From NCBI GenBank assembly GCA_945878375.1, contig CAMDWG010000015.1, positions 28,000-91,999 of the forward strand: a stretch of DNA of 64,000 bases, in the 5' to 3' direction. Source of the stretch: Roseomonas mucosa. GTDB lineage: Bacteria > Pseudomonadota > Alphaproteobacteria > Acetobacterales > Acetobacteraceae. Shown here one piece after another: positions 53,866 through 62,902 of the stretch. The position numbers and the translations under genes are program-made. Below the pieces are notes generated by a model. The model did no database searches, had not been told where the DNA came from, and was given only the letters and a program-made list of their open reading frames with translations. Position 1 is the stretch's first letter; the number at the start of each line of letters is the position of its first letter.

Positions 53866-55239
53866 ATGACCGACCGCCTTCGCATCGCCCTGGCCCAGAC
53901 GGCGCCCACCGCCGCGCTGGGGGCGAATCTCGCTGGGCTCCGCGACGCCTGGGACCGGGCGCGGGGGATGGGGGCCGATCTGCTGCTCGCGCCGCGCTTC
54001 GCCCTGGCGGGCTGGCCCTGCGGCGACCTGCCCCGCCGCGCGGATTTCCGCGCCGCCTGCGACGCGGCGCTGGCGGAATTGGCCGCGCTGACCGCGGGCG
54101 GGGGGCCGGGCCTGGTCCTCGGCGGCCCCTGGGCGACAGAGGGCCGTCTGCATGACGCGCTGGTCCTGCTGGATGGCGGCCGGATCGTCGTCCGGCGCGC
54201 CCGCCACGCGATCCGCCCCGGCGAGTGCTTCGATCCCGGCCCCGCCCCGGGCCCCGTCGCCTTCCGTGGTGTGCGGCTTGGCCTTATGTGCGGCGAGGAT
54301 GGCGAGGATCCTACCGTCGCCGAGACGCTCGCCGAGACCGGCGCCGAATTGCTGCTCTGCCTGCATGCCGACCCCTTCGCCATCGGTCGCGCCGCAAGGC
54401 GGGTGCAGGAAGCGGTGGCGCGGGTGGTCGAGACCGGGCTGGGCTTCCTGCACCTGAACATGGTGGGCGGGCTGGATGAGACGGTCTGCGATGGCGGCAG
54501 CTTCGCGCTCAATCCCGACCGGTCGCTGGCCGTGCAACGGCCCCGCTTCGAGCCTGGCCTGGTCCTGACCGAGTGGCGGCGCGGAGAGGATGGCTTCGCC
54601 TGCGTCCCCCAGCCGCTCGCCCCCGATTGCGGCGCGGAGGAGGAGATCTGGCGCGCCCTGGTCCTGTTCCTGCGCGGCTTTGGTGCCGCGGGCCTGCGCG
54701 TCGCGCCGGGCGGCGAGGCCGGGCCGGCGCTGCTCGCGGCGCTGGCGGCGGATGCGCTCGGCCCGGCGCGGGTGCGGGTGGCGGCGGCGGATGGCGAGCC
54801 GGGCCTCACCCTCTCGGCGCTGGACCGGACGGCGGCGCTGCTCGGCTTCGGCGGGGCAGGGGGCGATCTCGCGCCCTTCCGGCATCTGATGCGCGGACAG
54901 GTCCTGGCGCTGGCGCGGTGGCGCAATGCGAACCGGCCCGAGGGGCTGCTCGGCCCGGACGGCCCCGTGGTGCCCGAGCCGCTGTTCGCCGCCCGCCCCG
55001 CCGCCTTGGCGGGGCTGCCCGACGATGCGGCGCTGGATGCGTTGCTGGAGGCGCTGTTCGACCGTGGCGAGACCCCGGCGGGCACCGACCCTGCTGTGCT
55101 CGCCGATCTCTCGCACCGCCTGGCCGCCGCCGAGGCCACGCGCCGCCGCGCCCCGCCCGGCCTGCTCGTCGCCCGGCACCAAGCCGGGCGGGAGCCGCGT
55201 TATCCCCTGATCCCCTTTTGCACGGACCTCGCTTCATGA
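53866..55239 (+). CDS. Degenerate glutamine-dependent NAD synthetase homologue
   Basis: The 457-residue protein aligns with NadE over both halves but lacks catalytic residues. The nitrilase-like half has APRFALAGWP near residue 42 where NadE has FPE (Glu replaced by Arg44), Arg111 where the catalytic Lys is expected, and a retained Cys142 in LMCGEDGED. In the synthetase half the ATP pyrophosphatase loop SGG-x-D-S is replaced by GGEAGP (residues 282-287), although the flanking ALLAALAADALGP is preserved. The C-terminus keeps YPLIPF and VLALARWRNA. It is about 100 residues shorter than usual. The frame is intact, so it may be a regulatory or structural pseudoenzyme. Its stop overlaps the next gene. 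Confidence 0.82.
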   Translation: MTDRLRIALAQTAPTAALGANLAGLRDAWDRARGMGADLLLAPRFALAGWPCGDLPRRADFRAACDAALAELAALTAGGGPGLVLGGPWATEGRLHDALVLLDGGRIVVRRARHAIRPGECFDPGPAPGPVAFRGVRLGLMCGEDGEDPTVAETLAETGAELLLCLHADPFAIGRAARRVQEAVARVVETGLGFLHLNMVGGLDETVCDGGSFALNPDRSLAVQRPRFEPGLVLTEWRRGEDGFACVPQPLAPDCGAEEEIWRALVLFLRGFGAAGLRVAPGGEAGPALLAALAADALGPARVRVAAADGEPGLTLSALDRTAALLGFGGAGGDLAPFRHLMRGQVLALARWRNANRPEGLLGPDGPVVPEPLFAARPAALAGLPDDAALDALLEALFDRGETPAGTDPAVLADLSHRLAAAEATRRRAPPGLLVARHQAGREPRYPLIPFCTDLAS

Positions 55240-55646
55240 CCGACACGCAAGACGAGGATGCCGAGGACCCGATCTTCTCGCAGACGCTCTCGGCCCCGCC
55301 GGGGCTGGCGGTGCGGATCCTGGACCTGTCCGGGGCGAACGGCCCCGACCCGGTGGAGGTGGTGCGCGGCTTCCTGAGCGTTGCCCACGCCAACGCCTTC
55401 GCCCGCCGCTATGTCCGCGACAGCCTGGAACGCTGCCGGTCGCGCGGCATGGAGGCTGCGGCGGTGCTGGAGGCCTGGTTCGCCTTCGGCGAGGATGCCG
55501 AGGTCACGGGCGCCGGCAACGAGGCCTGGCGCAGCGCGCAGGAACTGAAGGCCTTCGCCGCCACCCGCCCCACCGATGCCGAGGACCGCAACTGGCGCGT
55601 CCTCGACCCCCGCCGGATGGATGAGGAGGCGGAGGAGGAGGACTGA
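55236..55646 (+). CDS. Small acidic protein coupled to the NadE homologue
   Basis: The 136-residue product starts with ATGA overlapping the preceding stop. It is acidic at both ends (TDTQDEDAEDP and MDEEAEEED). A central helical part contains VRGFLSVAHANAFARRYVRD and an EAWFAFGEDAEV stretch. No family is recognised and no signal or membrane segment is visible. Coupling suggests it works with the NadE-like protein. Confidence 0.7.
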   Translation: MTDTQDEDAEDPIFSQTLSAPPGLAVRILDLSGANGPDPVEVVRGFLSVAHANAFARRYVRDSLERCRSRGMEAAAVLEAWFAFGEDAEVTGAGNEAWRSAQELKAFAATRPTDAEDRNWRVLDPRRMDEEAEEED

Positions 55647-55666
55647 GCGGCCCGCTTTCGGCGGCG

Positions 55667-55683
55667 CCGCGGCTTTGCCGCGG
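55667..55683. terminator. Stem-loop between convergent genes
   Basis: CCGCGGC, loop TTT, GCCGCGG: a perfect 7-bp stem 20 bases after the stop of the small acidic protein gene. It lies in the 115-base gap before the convergent LysE gene and could end transcription in both directions. Confidence 0.45.
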
Positions 55684-55761
55684 CAAGGTAGTGCGACCGC
55701 GCAGGCGTAGCGCCGAGGTTGGGGCCCCCGCGAAGCCGCGAAGCGGTTTTGCGGGGACTCT

Positions 55762-56412
55762 CTACGCCGCCGGCCGCCGCGCGAAAGCGAGGCCCACCCC
55801 CAGCGCGACCATCCCCGCGCCCGACGCCGCCCGCAGCCGCGCGATCAGTGCCGGGCGGGCCGCCGCGCCGTCCCGGATCGCGCCCGCCCCGCAGGCGACC
55901 ACGAGGTCCGCCATTGTGTTGAGCGCGACCGAGATGACGCCGAGCAGCATGAATTGCAGCGCCACATGCCCCGCCGCCGGGTCCAGGAATTGCGGCACGA
56001 AGGCCAGGAAGAAGGCGGCGGTCTTGGGGTTCAGCGCCTCCACCAGCGCGCCTTCGCGGAAGGCCCGGCGCGCGCCGACCGGTGGCGCGGCCGGCATATC
56101 CCACAGCATCGGCCCCGCGCCCTGCCGGGCGGATTGGATCGTGCGGAGGCCGATCCAGACCAGATAGGCCGCGCCGATCAGCTTCAACGCCGTGAACAGC
56201 TCCGCGCTGGCCAGCACGATGGCGGACACGCCGAGGCTACCCGCCGCCACATGCACCATGCCCCCCAGCCCCGTGCCGAAGCTGGACGCCACGCCCTCCG
56301 CCCGTCCACCCGCCAGGGTGCGGGCGGCGACGTAGAAGATGCCGGGCCCCGGCGTCACGGCGAGGAGGAAGGCTGCGGCGACATAGAGGACGAGTTGGGC
56401 CGGATCGATCAT
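55762..56412 (-). CDS. LysE/RhtB-family amino-acid exporter
   Basis: The 216-residue protein has six membrane segments with the family motifs FLLAVTPGPGIFYVAARTL (residues 15-33) and GVASSFGTGLGGMVHVAAG (about 40-58). GALVEALNPKTAAFFLAF near residue 125 is the second half signature. It exports small amino acids or related compounds. The start is at MIDPAQL; the upstream open frame overlaps a repetitive region and is unlikely to be coding. Confidence 0.92.
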   Translation of the reverse strand: MIDPAQLVLYVAAAFLLAVTPGPGIFYVAARTLAGGRAEGVASSFGTGLGGMVHVAAGSLGVSAIVLASAELFTALKLIGAAYLVWIGLRTIQSARQGAGPMLWDMPAAPPVGARRAFREGALVEALNPKTAAFFLAFVPQFLDPAAGHVALQFMLLGVISVALNTMADLVVACGAGAIRDGAAARPALIARLRAASGAGMVALGVGLAFARRPAA

Positions 56413-56452
56413 CCGCCAGCGATGCTGGGGCCGCGCTTCGGCGTCAATCCGC

Positions 56453-56815
56453 CTACTTGGCGACCCAATAGGGCGGCGGCTGCACCCAATGGCCCTTGGG
56501 CGGCGCATGGAACACGGGCGGCGGGTGATAGACCACGACCGGCGGCGGCGGCGGGGAATAGATCACGCGCGGCGGCGGCGGCGCCAGGACCGTGCCGATC
56601 ACCACACCCGCACCCAGCCCGATGATCGCGCCCAGCGCAGCGTCGCCGCCATGCCAGCCGCGGCGGTGATTGTGGTGGTAGTGATGATGGTACGGTGCCC
56701 CGTGCCAGCCGCCGCCACGGCCGCGCCAGCCATCGGCTTCCGCCGTCGCGGGCAGCAGCAGGGCGCCTGCCACCAGCACGGCCCCGAGAAGGCTCGTCCG
56801 CGTTCCCATGCCCAT
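56453..56815 (-). CDS. Exported Gly/His/Pro-rich protein
   Basis: The 120-residue product has a signal peptide (ending PATAEA near residue 31), a Gly/His-rich stretch (HHHYHHNH), one hydrophobic glycine-zipper-like segment (ALGAIIGLGAGVVIGTVLA) and a Pro-rich C-terminus ending YWVAK. This layout resembles small periplasmic or outer-membrane-associated proteins in alphaproteobacteria; the His cluster could bind metal. Several in-frame ATG codons exist upstream. It is divergent from gltX. Confidence 0.65.
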   Translation of the reverse strand: MGMGTRTSLLGAVLVAGALLLPATAEADGWRGRGGGWHGAPYHHHYHHNHRRGWHGGDAALGAIIGLGAGVVIGTVLAPPPPRVIYSPPPPPVVVYHPPPVFHAPPKGHWVQPPPYWVAK

Positions 56816-56935
56816 GGCGCCCACCCCGATCCTTGCCATAATTGGGATCATGCAGCCCGATTGTGCCCTGATGATGACCGACCCGTGGCGGCAGCGCCTT
56901 GCCTTCCGGGCTCTTCTGGCGTTCCTGTCGCCCCG

Positions 56936-58270
56936 ATGAAGGTCCGTTTCGCGCCCTCGCCCACGGGGCTCCTGCATGTCGGCAACGCGCGCATCGCGCT
57001 GGCCAATTGGTGCCTCGCCCGTCACCGGGGCGGGCGCTTCCTGCTGCGGCTGGACGATACCGACACCGAGCGATCCAAGCCCGAATACGCCACCGCGATC
57101 GAGGAAGACCTCCGCTGGCTCGGCCTGGATTGGGACGAGCGGCTGGCCCAGTCCGAGCGGCTGGAGCGCTACGCGGCGGCGGCGGAGAAGCTGAAGACCG
57201 CCGGTCGCCTCTACCCCTGCCTCGAGACCGAGGAGGAGCTGGAATTCAAGCGCGAACAGCGCCGCCGCCAGGGCAAGGCGCCGATCTATGACCGTGCAGC
57301 GCTGAAGATGACCAAGGACCAGCTGGACCGCGCCATCGCCAATGGCAAGCAGCCGCATTGGCGCTTCAAGCTGTCCCATGATTCGATGGAATGGCGCGAT
57401 GGCGTGCTGGGCCCGCGCAAGGTGAAGCTGTCGAGCCTGTCGGACCCGGTCCTGATCCGCGCCGATGGCAGCTTCCTCTACACCTTCACCTCCGTCGTCG
57501 ATGACCTCGAGACCGGGATCACCGATGTGATCCGGGGCGAGGATCATGTCACCAACACGGCGATCCAGCTGGATATCCTGGCGGCGCTGGGCGGGCATCC
57601 GCGCGGCATGCGCTTCGCCCACCTGCCGCTGCTGATGGATGCCGATGGCGGGCCGCTGTCGAAGCGCACCGGCAGCGTCGGCCTGCGGCAACTGCGCCGC
57701 GACGGGGTGGAGCCGGCGGCGCTGGTTGGCTACCTGCTCGCGCTCGGGTCGAGCATGGATCCGGTGCCGGGGATGCCGGTGGATCTCGCGCCCAGCTACG
57801 ACCTGTCCAACGTCTCGAAATCCGCCGCGCGCTTCGACACGAAGCAGCTGCTCGCGCTGAACCGGAAGTGGCTGCACGGCCTGTCCTTCGACGCCGTGAA
57901 GGACCGCCTGCCCGAGGGCGCCACCGAGGCCTTCTGGCTGGCCGTGCGCGGCAATCTCGACCTGTTCCGGGAAGTGCGCGACTGGTGGGATGTCGCCGCC
58001 GGCGCCATCGTGCCGCTGGCCGACCCAGCCGATGCTGACCTGCTGCGCGCTGCCGCCCAGACCCTGCCCGCCGAGCCCTGGGACGAGACGACCTGGCCCG
58101 CCTGGACGGCCGCCATCGGGGCGGCGACCGGGCGCAAGGGCAAGGCGCTGTTCATGCCGCTGCGCCGCGCCCTGACCGGCGAGGAGCACGGGCCCGACCT
58201 CAAGGTCTTCCTGCCGCTGATCGGCCGCGCGCGCGCGGCAGAGCGGCTGGCGCAGGCGGTGGTGGCATGA
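56936..58270 (+). CDS. gltX: Glutamate-tRNA ligase
   Basis: The 444-residue class I synthetase has the HIGH-like motif FAPSPTGLLHVGNAR at residues 5-19, the RLDDTDTERSKPEY active-site segment and a second ATP motif LSKRTGS near residue 240. The EGDHVTNT-type segment appears as IRGEDHVTNTAIQLDIL. It is at the short end for GltX, fitting the GltX2-like forms of alphaproteobacteria, which may charge tRNA-Glu or tRNA-Gln. The stop overlaps the cysS ATG. Confidence 0.94.
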   Translation: MKVRFAPSPTGLLHVGNARIALANWCLARHRGGRFLLRLDDTDTERSKPEYATAIEEDLRWLGLDWDERLAQSERLERYAAAAEKLKTAGRLYPCLETEEELEFKREQRRRQGKAPIYDRAALKMTKDQLDRAIANGKQPHWRFKLSHDSMEWRDGVLGPRKVKLSSLSDPVLIRADGSFLYTFTSVVDDLETGITDVIRGEDHVTNTAIQLDILAALGGHPRGMRFAHLPLLMDADGGPLSKRTGSVGLRQLRRDGVEPAALVGYLLALGSSMDPVPGMPVDLAPSYDLSNVSKSAARFDTKQLLALNRKWLHGLSFDAVKDRLPEGATEAFWLAVRGNLDLFREVRDWWDVAAGAIVPLADPADADLLRAAAQTLPAEPWDETTWPAWTAAIGAATGRKGKALFMPLRRALTGEEHGPDLKVFLPLIGRARAAERLAQAVVA

Positions 58271-59673
58271 GCGCGATGGAACTCCACCTCCACAACAGCG
58301 CGGCGCGCTGCAAGGAACGCTTCGAGCCGATCGATCCCGACCGTGTGCGGATCTATGTCTGCGGGCCTACGGTCTATGACCTGGCGCATCTCGGCAATGC
58401 GCGGCCGAATGTGGTGTTCGACGTGCTGGTCCGGCTGCTGCGGAAGCTCTACCCGCGCGTGACCTATGCGCGGAACATCACGGATGTGGAGGACAAGATT
58501 ATCGACCGCGCGCGCGAAAGCGGCGAGGGGATCGATCAACTCACCGCCCGCACCACCGCCGATTTCCACCGCGACATGACCGCGCTCGGTGTGCTGCCGC
58601 CGGATGTGGAACCCCGCGCTACCGGCACGATCCCGGAGATGATCGCGCTGATCGAACGCCTGATCGCCAATGGCCATGCCTATGCGGCGGAAGGCCATGT
58701 GCTGTTCGCGGTCGGCAGCTTCGCGGCCTATGGCAAGCTTTCCGGCCGCAGCCCGGACGAATTGCTGGCGGGCGCGCGGGTCGAGGTCGCGCCCTACAAG
58801 CGCGACGCCGGCGACTTCGTGCTGTGGAAGCCGAGCACGCCGGACCAGCCGGGCTGGGACAGCCCCTGGGGCCGCGGGCGGCCGGGCTGGCATATCGAAT
58901 GCTCCGCCATGTCGTGGAAGCATCTCGGCCCGGATTTCGACATCCATGGCGGCGGCGCCGACCTGATGTTCCCGCACCATGAGAACGAGGTGGCGCAGAG
59001 CCTGTGTGCCTTCCCCGGTTCGCATTTCGCGCGCTACTGGATGCACAACGGCATGCTGCTCGTGGACGGCGAGAAGATGTCGAAGTCGCTCGGCAATTTT
59101 CGGACCGTGCAGGACATCCTGGCGCTCGGCCCCTGGGCCGGCGAGGCGTTTCGCCTGCTGCTGCTGAAGACGCATTACCGCCAGGCGCTGGACTACACCG
59201 AGGCTGGCTTGCAGGACGCGCGCAAGGAACTGGATCGCGTCTATCGCGCGCTGGCGAAGATGGCGCATGTCGAAGCCGGGAGCGCCGAGCTGCCGCATAG
59301 CGTCGAACAGCCGCCCTTCGAGCAGGCGCTGGCCGACGATCTCAACACGCCACTCGCGCTGGCCAGCCTGCACTACCTGGTCTCCGCGGCGAATGAGGCG
59401 ATGGCGACGGGCGATGAGGCCGCGCTGCCCTACATCAAGGCGCGCATCCTGGCCGCGGGCGCGCTGCTCGGCATCCTGCAGCAGGCACCGGAGGCGTGGT
59501 TCCGCGCGGGGGCGGAGGTCGATGCCGCCGCGATCGAGGCCGCCATCGCCGCGCGCCTCGCGGCGCGCAAGGCCAAGGACTGGCCGGAGGCCGACCGGAT
59601 CCGCAAGGACCTGGCGGAGAAGGGGATCCTGCTGGAGGACGGGCCGGGGGGCACCACCTGGCGGCGGGCGTGA
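58267..59673 (+). CDS. cysS: Cysteine-tRNA ligase
   Basis: The 468-residue synthetase has [16 protein letters not shown] (residues 32-47; zinc Cys and HIGH motif), WHIECSAM with the second zinc ligand near 213, [17 protein letters not shown] (zinc His and Glu) and the KMSKSLGNF motif near 275. Its ATG overlaps the gltX stop, so the two are one operon. A CueR-like element follows the stop. Confidence 0.96.
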   Translation: MSAMELHLHNSAARCKERFEPIDPDRVRIYVCGPTVYDLAHLGNARPNVVFDVLVRLLRKLYPRVTYARNITDVEDKIIDRARESGEGIDQLTARTTADFHRDMTALGVLPPDVEPRATGTIPEMIALIERLIANGHAYAAEGHVLFAVGSFAAYGKLSGRSPDELLAGARVEVAPYKRDAGDFVLWKPSTPDQPGWDSPWGRGRPGWHIECSAMSWKHLGPDFDIHGGGADLMFPHHENEVAQSLCAFPGSHFARYWMHNGMLLVDGEKMSKSLGNFRTVQDILALGPWAGEAFRLLLLKTHYRQALDYTEAGLQDARKELDRVYRALAKMAHVEAGSAELPHSVEQPPFEQALADDLNTPLALASLHYLVSAANEAMATGDEAALPYIKARILAAGALLGILQQAPEAWFRAGAEVDAAAIEAAIAARLAARKAKDWPEADRIRKDLAEKGILLEDGPGGTTWRRA

Positions 59674-59680
59674 GGCGCTT

Positions 59681-59701
59681 GCATTCCCACGGGGGGAAGG
59701 T
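59681..59701 (+). promoter_or_regulatory. CueR-like (MerR-type) inverted repeat
   Basis: GCATTCC, a 7-base spacer, GGAAGGT. The right arm and spacing match the CueR operator of copA promoters (ACCTTCC-N7-GGAAGGT), and the left arm has two mismatches. A TTGCAT element overlaps it. It lies 37 bases upstream of the DUF305 gene, a family often linked with copper. The -10 sequence is weak. Confidence 0.45.
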
Positions 59702-59738
59702 TGCAGCGTCAGATCTTCCCGCCTTCGGAGATGACGCC

Positions 59739-60104
59739 ATGACCCGACTTGCCCTCGCCGCCGCCCTTGTCCTGGCGCTGTCACCCGCCGCGCCTGCGCT
59801 CGCGCAGCATGCCGGCCACGGCCAGCGCCCCGCCGCCAATGAACCTGCCTCGACGCGGGAATTGCGGGCGGCGAATGACCGCATGCATCGCGAGATGAAC
59901 ATCCGCTACAGCGGCAATGCCGACCGCGACTTCGCCGCCGCCATGATCCCCCACCACCAGGGCGCCATCGAGATGGCGCAGGTGCAGCTGCGCCACGGCA
60001 CCGACCCCGAGATGCGGCGCCTGGCGCAGGAGATCATCCGCACCCAGGAAGCCGAGATCGCGCAGCTCCGCGCCTTCCTTGCGCGCCCGGCGCCGTCACG
60101 ATGA
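59739..60104 (+). CDS. DUF305 exported protein
   Basis: The 121-residue protein has a signal peptide (residues 1-22, ending PALA), a His-rich start of the mature chain (QHAGHGQ) and the DUF305 motif [20 protein letters not shown] (about residues 64-83). Other conserved histidines and methionines could bind metal. The CueR-like element just upstream suggests copper control (inference). A CGGAG ribosome-binding site precedes the ATG. Confidence 0.85.
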   Translation: MTRLALAAALVLALSPAAPALAQHAGHGQRPAANEPASTRELRAANDRMHREMNIRYSGNADRDFAAAMIPHHQGAIEMAQVQLRHGTDPEMRRLAQEIIRTQEAEIAQLRAFLARPAPSR

Positions 60105-60126
60105 GGCGGGCGGGCCGGGCGCTGCG

Positions 60127-60213
60127 TCTCCCTCTCCCGCGTAGCGGGGGGCAGCGGCACTGCCGCTGCGCCGAAGGCTGGTGCCCGCGCAGCGGGCGGG
60201 AGGGGGCGCGACC
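60127..60213. repeat. GC-rich palindromic repeat, copy D
   Basis: The copy contains the 54-base module identical to 52855-52908, then GCGCAGCGGGCGGGAGGGGGC and a right end GCGCGACC. It lies between the DUF305 and trmJ genes and lacks the usual GGTCG left end. Confidence 0.7.
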
Positions 60214-60240
60214 AACCTCATCCGCAGCGAGCCGAGCCCC

Positions 60241-61068
60241 ATGACCGGCGGCCGTGGCGAAGGCGGCGCGCGGCTTACGCCGCCGCCGGGCGAATCCCCC
60301 ATCGTCGTGCTGGTACGCCCGCAGATGGCGCAGAATATCGGCACCACGGCGCGCGCCATGGCGAATGGCGGGCTGTTCCATCTGCGGATCGTGGCCCCGC
60401 GCGATGGCTGGCCGCAGCCCAACGCCTATGCGGCGGCCTCAGGCGCGGATGCGATCCTGGATCAAGCGCAGGTTTTCCAAGACATCCCAAGCGCGATCGC
60501 CGATTGCCACCGCGTGCTGGGCACCTGCCCGCGCCCGCGCCATGTGATCGTGCCGATCCTCGATGCCCGCGCCGCTGCCGCCGAATTGCGCGCCATCAAT
60601 GCGCGCGCGCTGCGCGTCGCGGTGCTGTTCGGGCCGGAACGCGCGGGGCTGGACTCCGATGACCTCGCCTATTGCGACACGCTGGTGCGCTACCCGCTGA
60701 ACCCGCAGCACAATTCGCTGAACCTCGCCCAGGCGGTGATGATCCTGGCCTATGAATGGTGGATGCAGGCGGAAGCCACGCCCGCGCGCGAATTGCAGAC
60801 CAACGGCACCCGCGTGGCGACCAAGGGCGATCTCGAAGCCTTCCTGACCCGCCTGATCGCCGAACTCGACGCAGCGGGCTTCCTGCACAACCCGCCGAAG
60901 CGCCCGGGGATGATCCGCAATCTCCGCCATTGGTTCGAACGCGGCGAGGTGACAGAGCAGGAATTGCGGACGCTGCACGGGGTGGTGACGGAGCTGTCGC
61001 GCGGCCGCATGGTGCATGGCCGCTTCGCCGGCGATGTGCCGCCGCTGCCGTGGGAGGAAACGACGTGA
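60241..61068 (+). CDS. trmJ: SPOUT-class tRNA/rRNA methyltransferase (TrmJ-like)
   Basis: The 275-residue protein has the three SpoU motifs: RPQMAQNIGTTARAMAN (about residues 26-42), LFGPERAGLDSDDL near 133 and NSLNLAQAVMILAYEWW near 159. A C-terminal helical domain follows. TrmJ 2-prime-O-methylates tRNA position 32; the call rests on this TrmJ-type C-terminal extension and is not certain against other SpoU members. The first 19 residues look disordered, so a later start is possible. Its stop overlaps the next GTG. Confidence 0.85.
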   Translation: MTGGRGEGGARLTPPPGESPIVVLVRPQMAQNIGTTARAMANGGLFHLRIVAPRDGWPQPNAYAAASGADAILDQAQVFQDIPSAIADCHRVLGTCPRPRHVIVPILDARAAAAELRAINARALRVAVLFGPERAGLDSDDLAYCDTLVRYPLNPQHNSLNLAQAVMILAYEWWMQAEATPARELQTNGTRVATKGDLEAFLTRLIAELDAAGFLHNPPKRPGMIRNLRHWFERGEVTEQELRTLHGVVTELSRGRMVHGRFAGDVPPLPWEETT

Positions 61069-61928
61069 ATCACCCTGATGGCACGCCCTTGCCCGCGCTG
61101 CCCGATCTGCGCTTCGTGGCACTTGATGCGGCATCACTCGGCCTTGAAGGGCCGCGCATGTCCTATATGGAAGCGGGCGGGGGAACGGGGCGCACCGTGC
61201 TCTGCCTGCACGGCATCGGCGCCAATTCCATGGGCTGGCGCTTCTCGCTGGCCGCGCTGTCGCGCCATGCGCGCGTGATCGCCTGGAACGCGCCGGGCTA
61301 CATGCTGTCCGACAATCTGGCCGCCGAGGCGCCAGGGCCGGAGCGCTATGCGGATGTCGCGGTCGCGCTGCTCGATGCGCTGGGCGTGACGGGGCCGGTC
61401 TTCGTCGCCGGGTCCTCCTTCGGTTCCATGCTCGGCGCGTGCCTCGCGGCGCGGCATCCGGGGCGGGTGGCGAAGCTCGCGCTGATCGGCACGTCCCGCG
61501 GCCAGCGCTGGAAGGGGCCGGAGGGGCGCGCCCAGATGCTGGCGATGCGGGCGGCCTCCGTGGCCGATGGCGGCGTCGCGCTGGCGATGACGCGCTCGCA
61601 CAAGCTGATCTCGCCGTCCGCGCCGCCTGAAGTGCTCGCGATGGTGCAGGGCGTGGTCGCGGCGACCCATCCGCGCGGGCTGATGCAGGCCGCGCGCTGC
61701 ACCGATGCGGTGGATGTCGTCGCCGATTTCGCCCCGCGCATCGCCTGCCCCACGCTCGCCATCACCGGCGCCGACGACCAGGTGAACCCGCCCGATGTCG
61801 GGCGCCTGATCGCGGATGCGATCCCCGACGCGCGCTTCGTCTCCCCGCCCAGCCTAGGGCATCTGCCGGAGATGGAGGCGCCAGCCCGGACGCTCGACCT
61901 ATTGCAGACGCATTTCTTCGGGAGCTGA
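61065..61928 (+). CDS. Alpha/beta-hydrolase
   Basis: The 287-residue protein has the oxyanion segment CLHGIGANSMGW (about residues 46-57), the nucleophile elbow AGSSFGSMLG (Ser near 118, with an unusual Ser-Ser pair) and a C-terminal SPPSLGHLPEMEAP histidine. The fold is typical of esterases or C-C hydrolases; the substrate is unknown. GGGAGGAAACGAC precedes the GTG start, which overlaps the trmJ stop. The Bug receptor gene starts two bases after its stop. Confidence 0.86.
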   Translation: MNHPDGTPLPALPDLRFVALDAASLGLEGPRMSYMEAGGGTGRTVLCLHGIGANSMGWRFSLAALSRHARVIAWNAPGYMLSDNLAAEAPGPERYADVAVALLDALGVTGPVFVAGSSFGSMLGACLAARHPGRVAKLALIGTSRGQRWKGPEGRAQMLAMRAASVADGGVALAMTRSHKLISPSAPPEVLAMVQGVVAATHPRGLMQAARCTDAVDVVADFAPRIACPTLAITGADDQVNPPDVGRLIADAIPDARFVSPPSLGHLPEMEAPARTLDLLQTHFFGS

Positions 61929-61930
61929 CC

Positions 61931-62899
61931 ATGCCTTTTACCCGCCGCACGCTTCTCGCCGCGCTCGCCATACCCGCCGTCGCGCGGGCGCAGTCCGACT
62001 ATCCGTCCCGTCAGGTCCGCATCGTGGTGCCCTTCCCGGCGGGCGGCGGGCTAGATGCGCTGGCGCGCGCGCTGGCGGAACGGCTGCAGGCGCAATGGCG
62101 CCAGCCGGTGGTGGTGGACAACCGCCCCGGCGGGGCGACCGTGCCGGGGACGGATATCGTCGCGAAGGCCGCGCCGGACGGGCACACGCTGCTGATCACG
62201 GCGGACAACTCCATCACCTCCAACCCGCATCTGATCCGGTCGATGCCCTTCGACCCGATGCGCGATCTGGCGCCGATCAGCCACCTGGTGGATGTGCACC
62301 AGATGATCGTGGTGCATGCGGCAGTCGGCGCGACGAACATGGCGGAGCTTGTGGCGGCGGCGCGCGCGCGGCCGGGGGCGCTGAACTTCGCCTCCTACGG
62401 CAATGCATCCCAGCCGCACCTCGCCTTCGGCGCGCTCGCGGCGCGGGAGCGGCTGGAGCTGGTGCATGTGCCCTATCGCGGCCTGCCGCCCGCGGTGATG
62501 GCAACGATCCAGGGCGAGACGCAGATGACGCTGACCGGCATCCCGACCGGGGCCACGCATATCCGCGCCGGCACGCTGCGCGCACTCGCGATCGGGCGCA
62601 ACGGGCGCACCTCCATGCTGCCCGACGTGCCGACCTTCGCCGAGGCCGGCTATCCGGAGATCGACCCGCGTACCTGGTTCGGCGCCTTCGCCCCCGCCGG
62701 CACGCCGCAGGCGCTGCTCGCGCGACTGCACGCCGACCTCGCCGCCGCGATCGCGGAGCCCGCTGTGCGCGGGCGTTTCGTGGATGCGGCCGGCTTCACC
62801 CTGCACGCCCGCACGCCAGAGGCCACGGCGGCCTTCCTGCGCCAGGACCTGGAGTACAAGCGCCGCCTGATCGCGACGGCGGGCATCCAGGCGGAGTAG
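61931..62899 (+). CDS. Bug-family (TctC) periplasmic solute receptor
   Basis: The 322-residue protein has a short RR-containing signal (residues 1-20, ending AVARA), then the Bug fold with YPSRQVRIVVPFPAGGGLDA near residue 24 and VDNRPGGATVPGTDIVAKAA near 62. The FASYGNASQPHLAFGAL and VPYRGLPPAVMA segments form the ligand pocket. It captures carboxylates or amides for a tripartite tricarboxylate transporter; no membrane components lie nearby, as is usual for Bug orphans. Co-transcription with the hydrolase is likely. Confidence 0.9.
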   Translation: MPFTRRTLLAALAIPAVARAQSDYPSRQVRIVVPFPAGGGLDALARALAERLQAQWRQPVVVDNRPGGATVPGTDIVAKAAPDGHTLLITADNSITSNPHLIRSMPFDPMRDLAPISHLVDVHQMIVVHAAVGATNMAELVAAARARPGALNFASYGNASQPHLAFGALAARERLELVHVPYRGLPPAVMATIQGETQMTLTGIPTGATHIRAGTLRALAIGRNGRTSMLPDVPTFAEAGYPEIDPRTWFGAFAPAGTPQALLARLHADLAAAIAEPAVRGRFVDAAGFTLHARTPEATAAFLRQDLEYKRRLIATAGIQAE

Positions 62900-62902
62900 G
62901 GA

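Noticed and set aside
51300..55139. Minus-strand open frame of more than 1200 codons
   Set aside because: It runs opposite four genes with recognised homology and across the palindromic repeats; its product is low-complexity Ser/Arg/Pro/Ala.
56489..56935. N-terminal extension of glutamate-tRNA ligase
   Set aside because: The family N-terminus KVRFAPSPTG begins exactly at the ATG at 56936; upstream residues are antisense to the Gly/His-rich protein.
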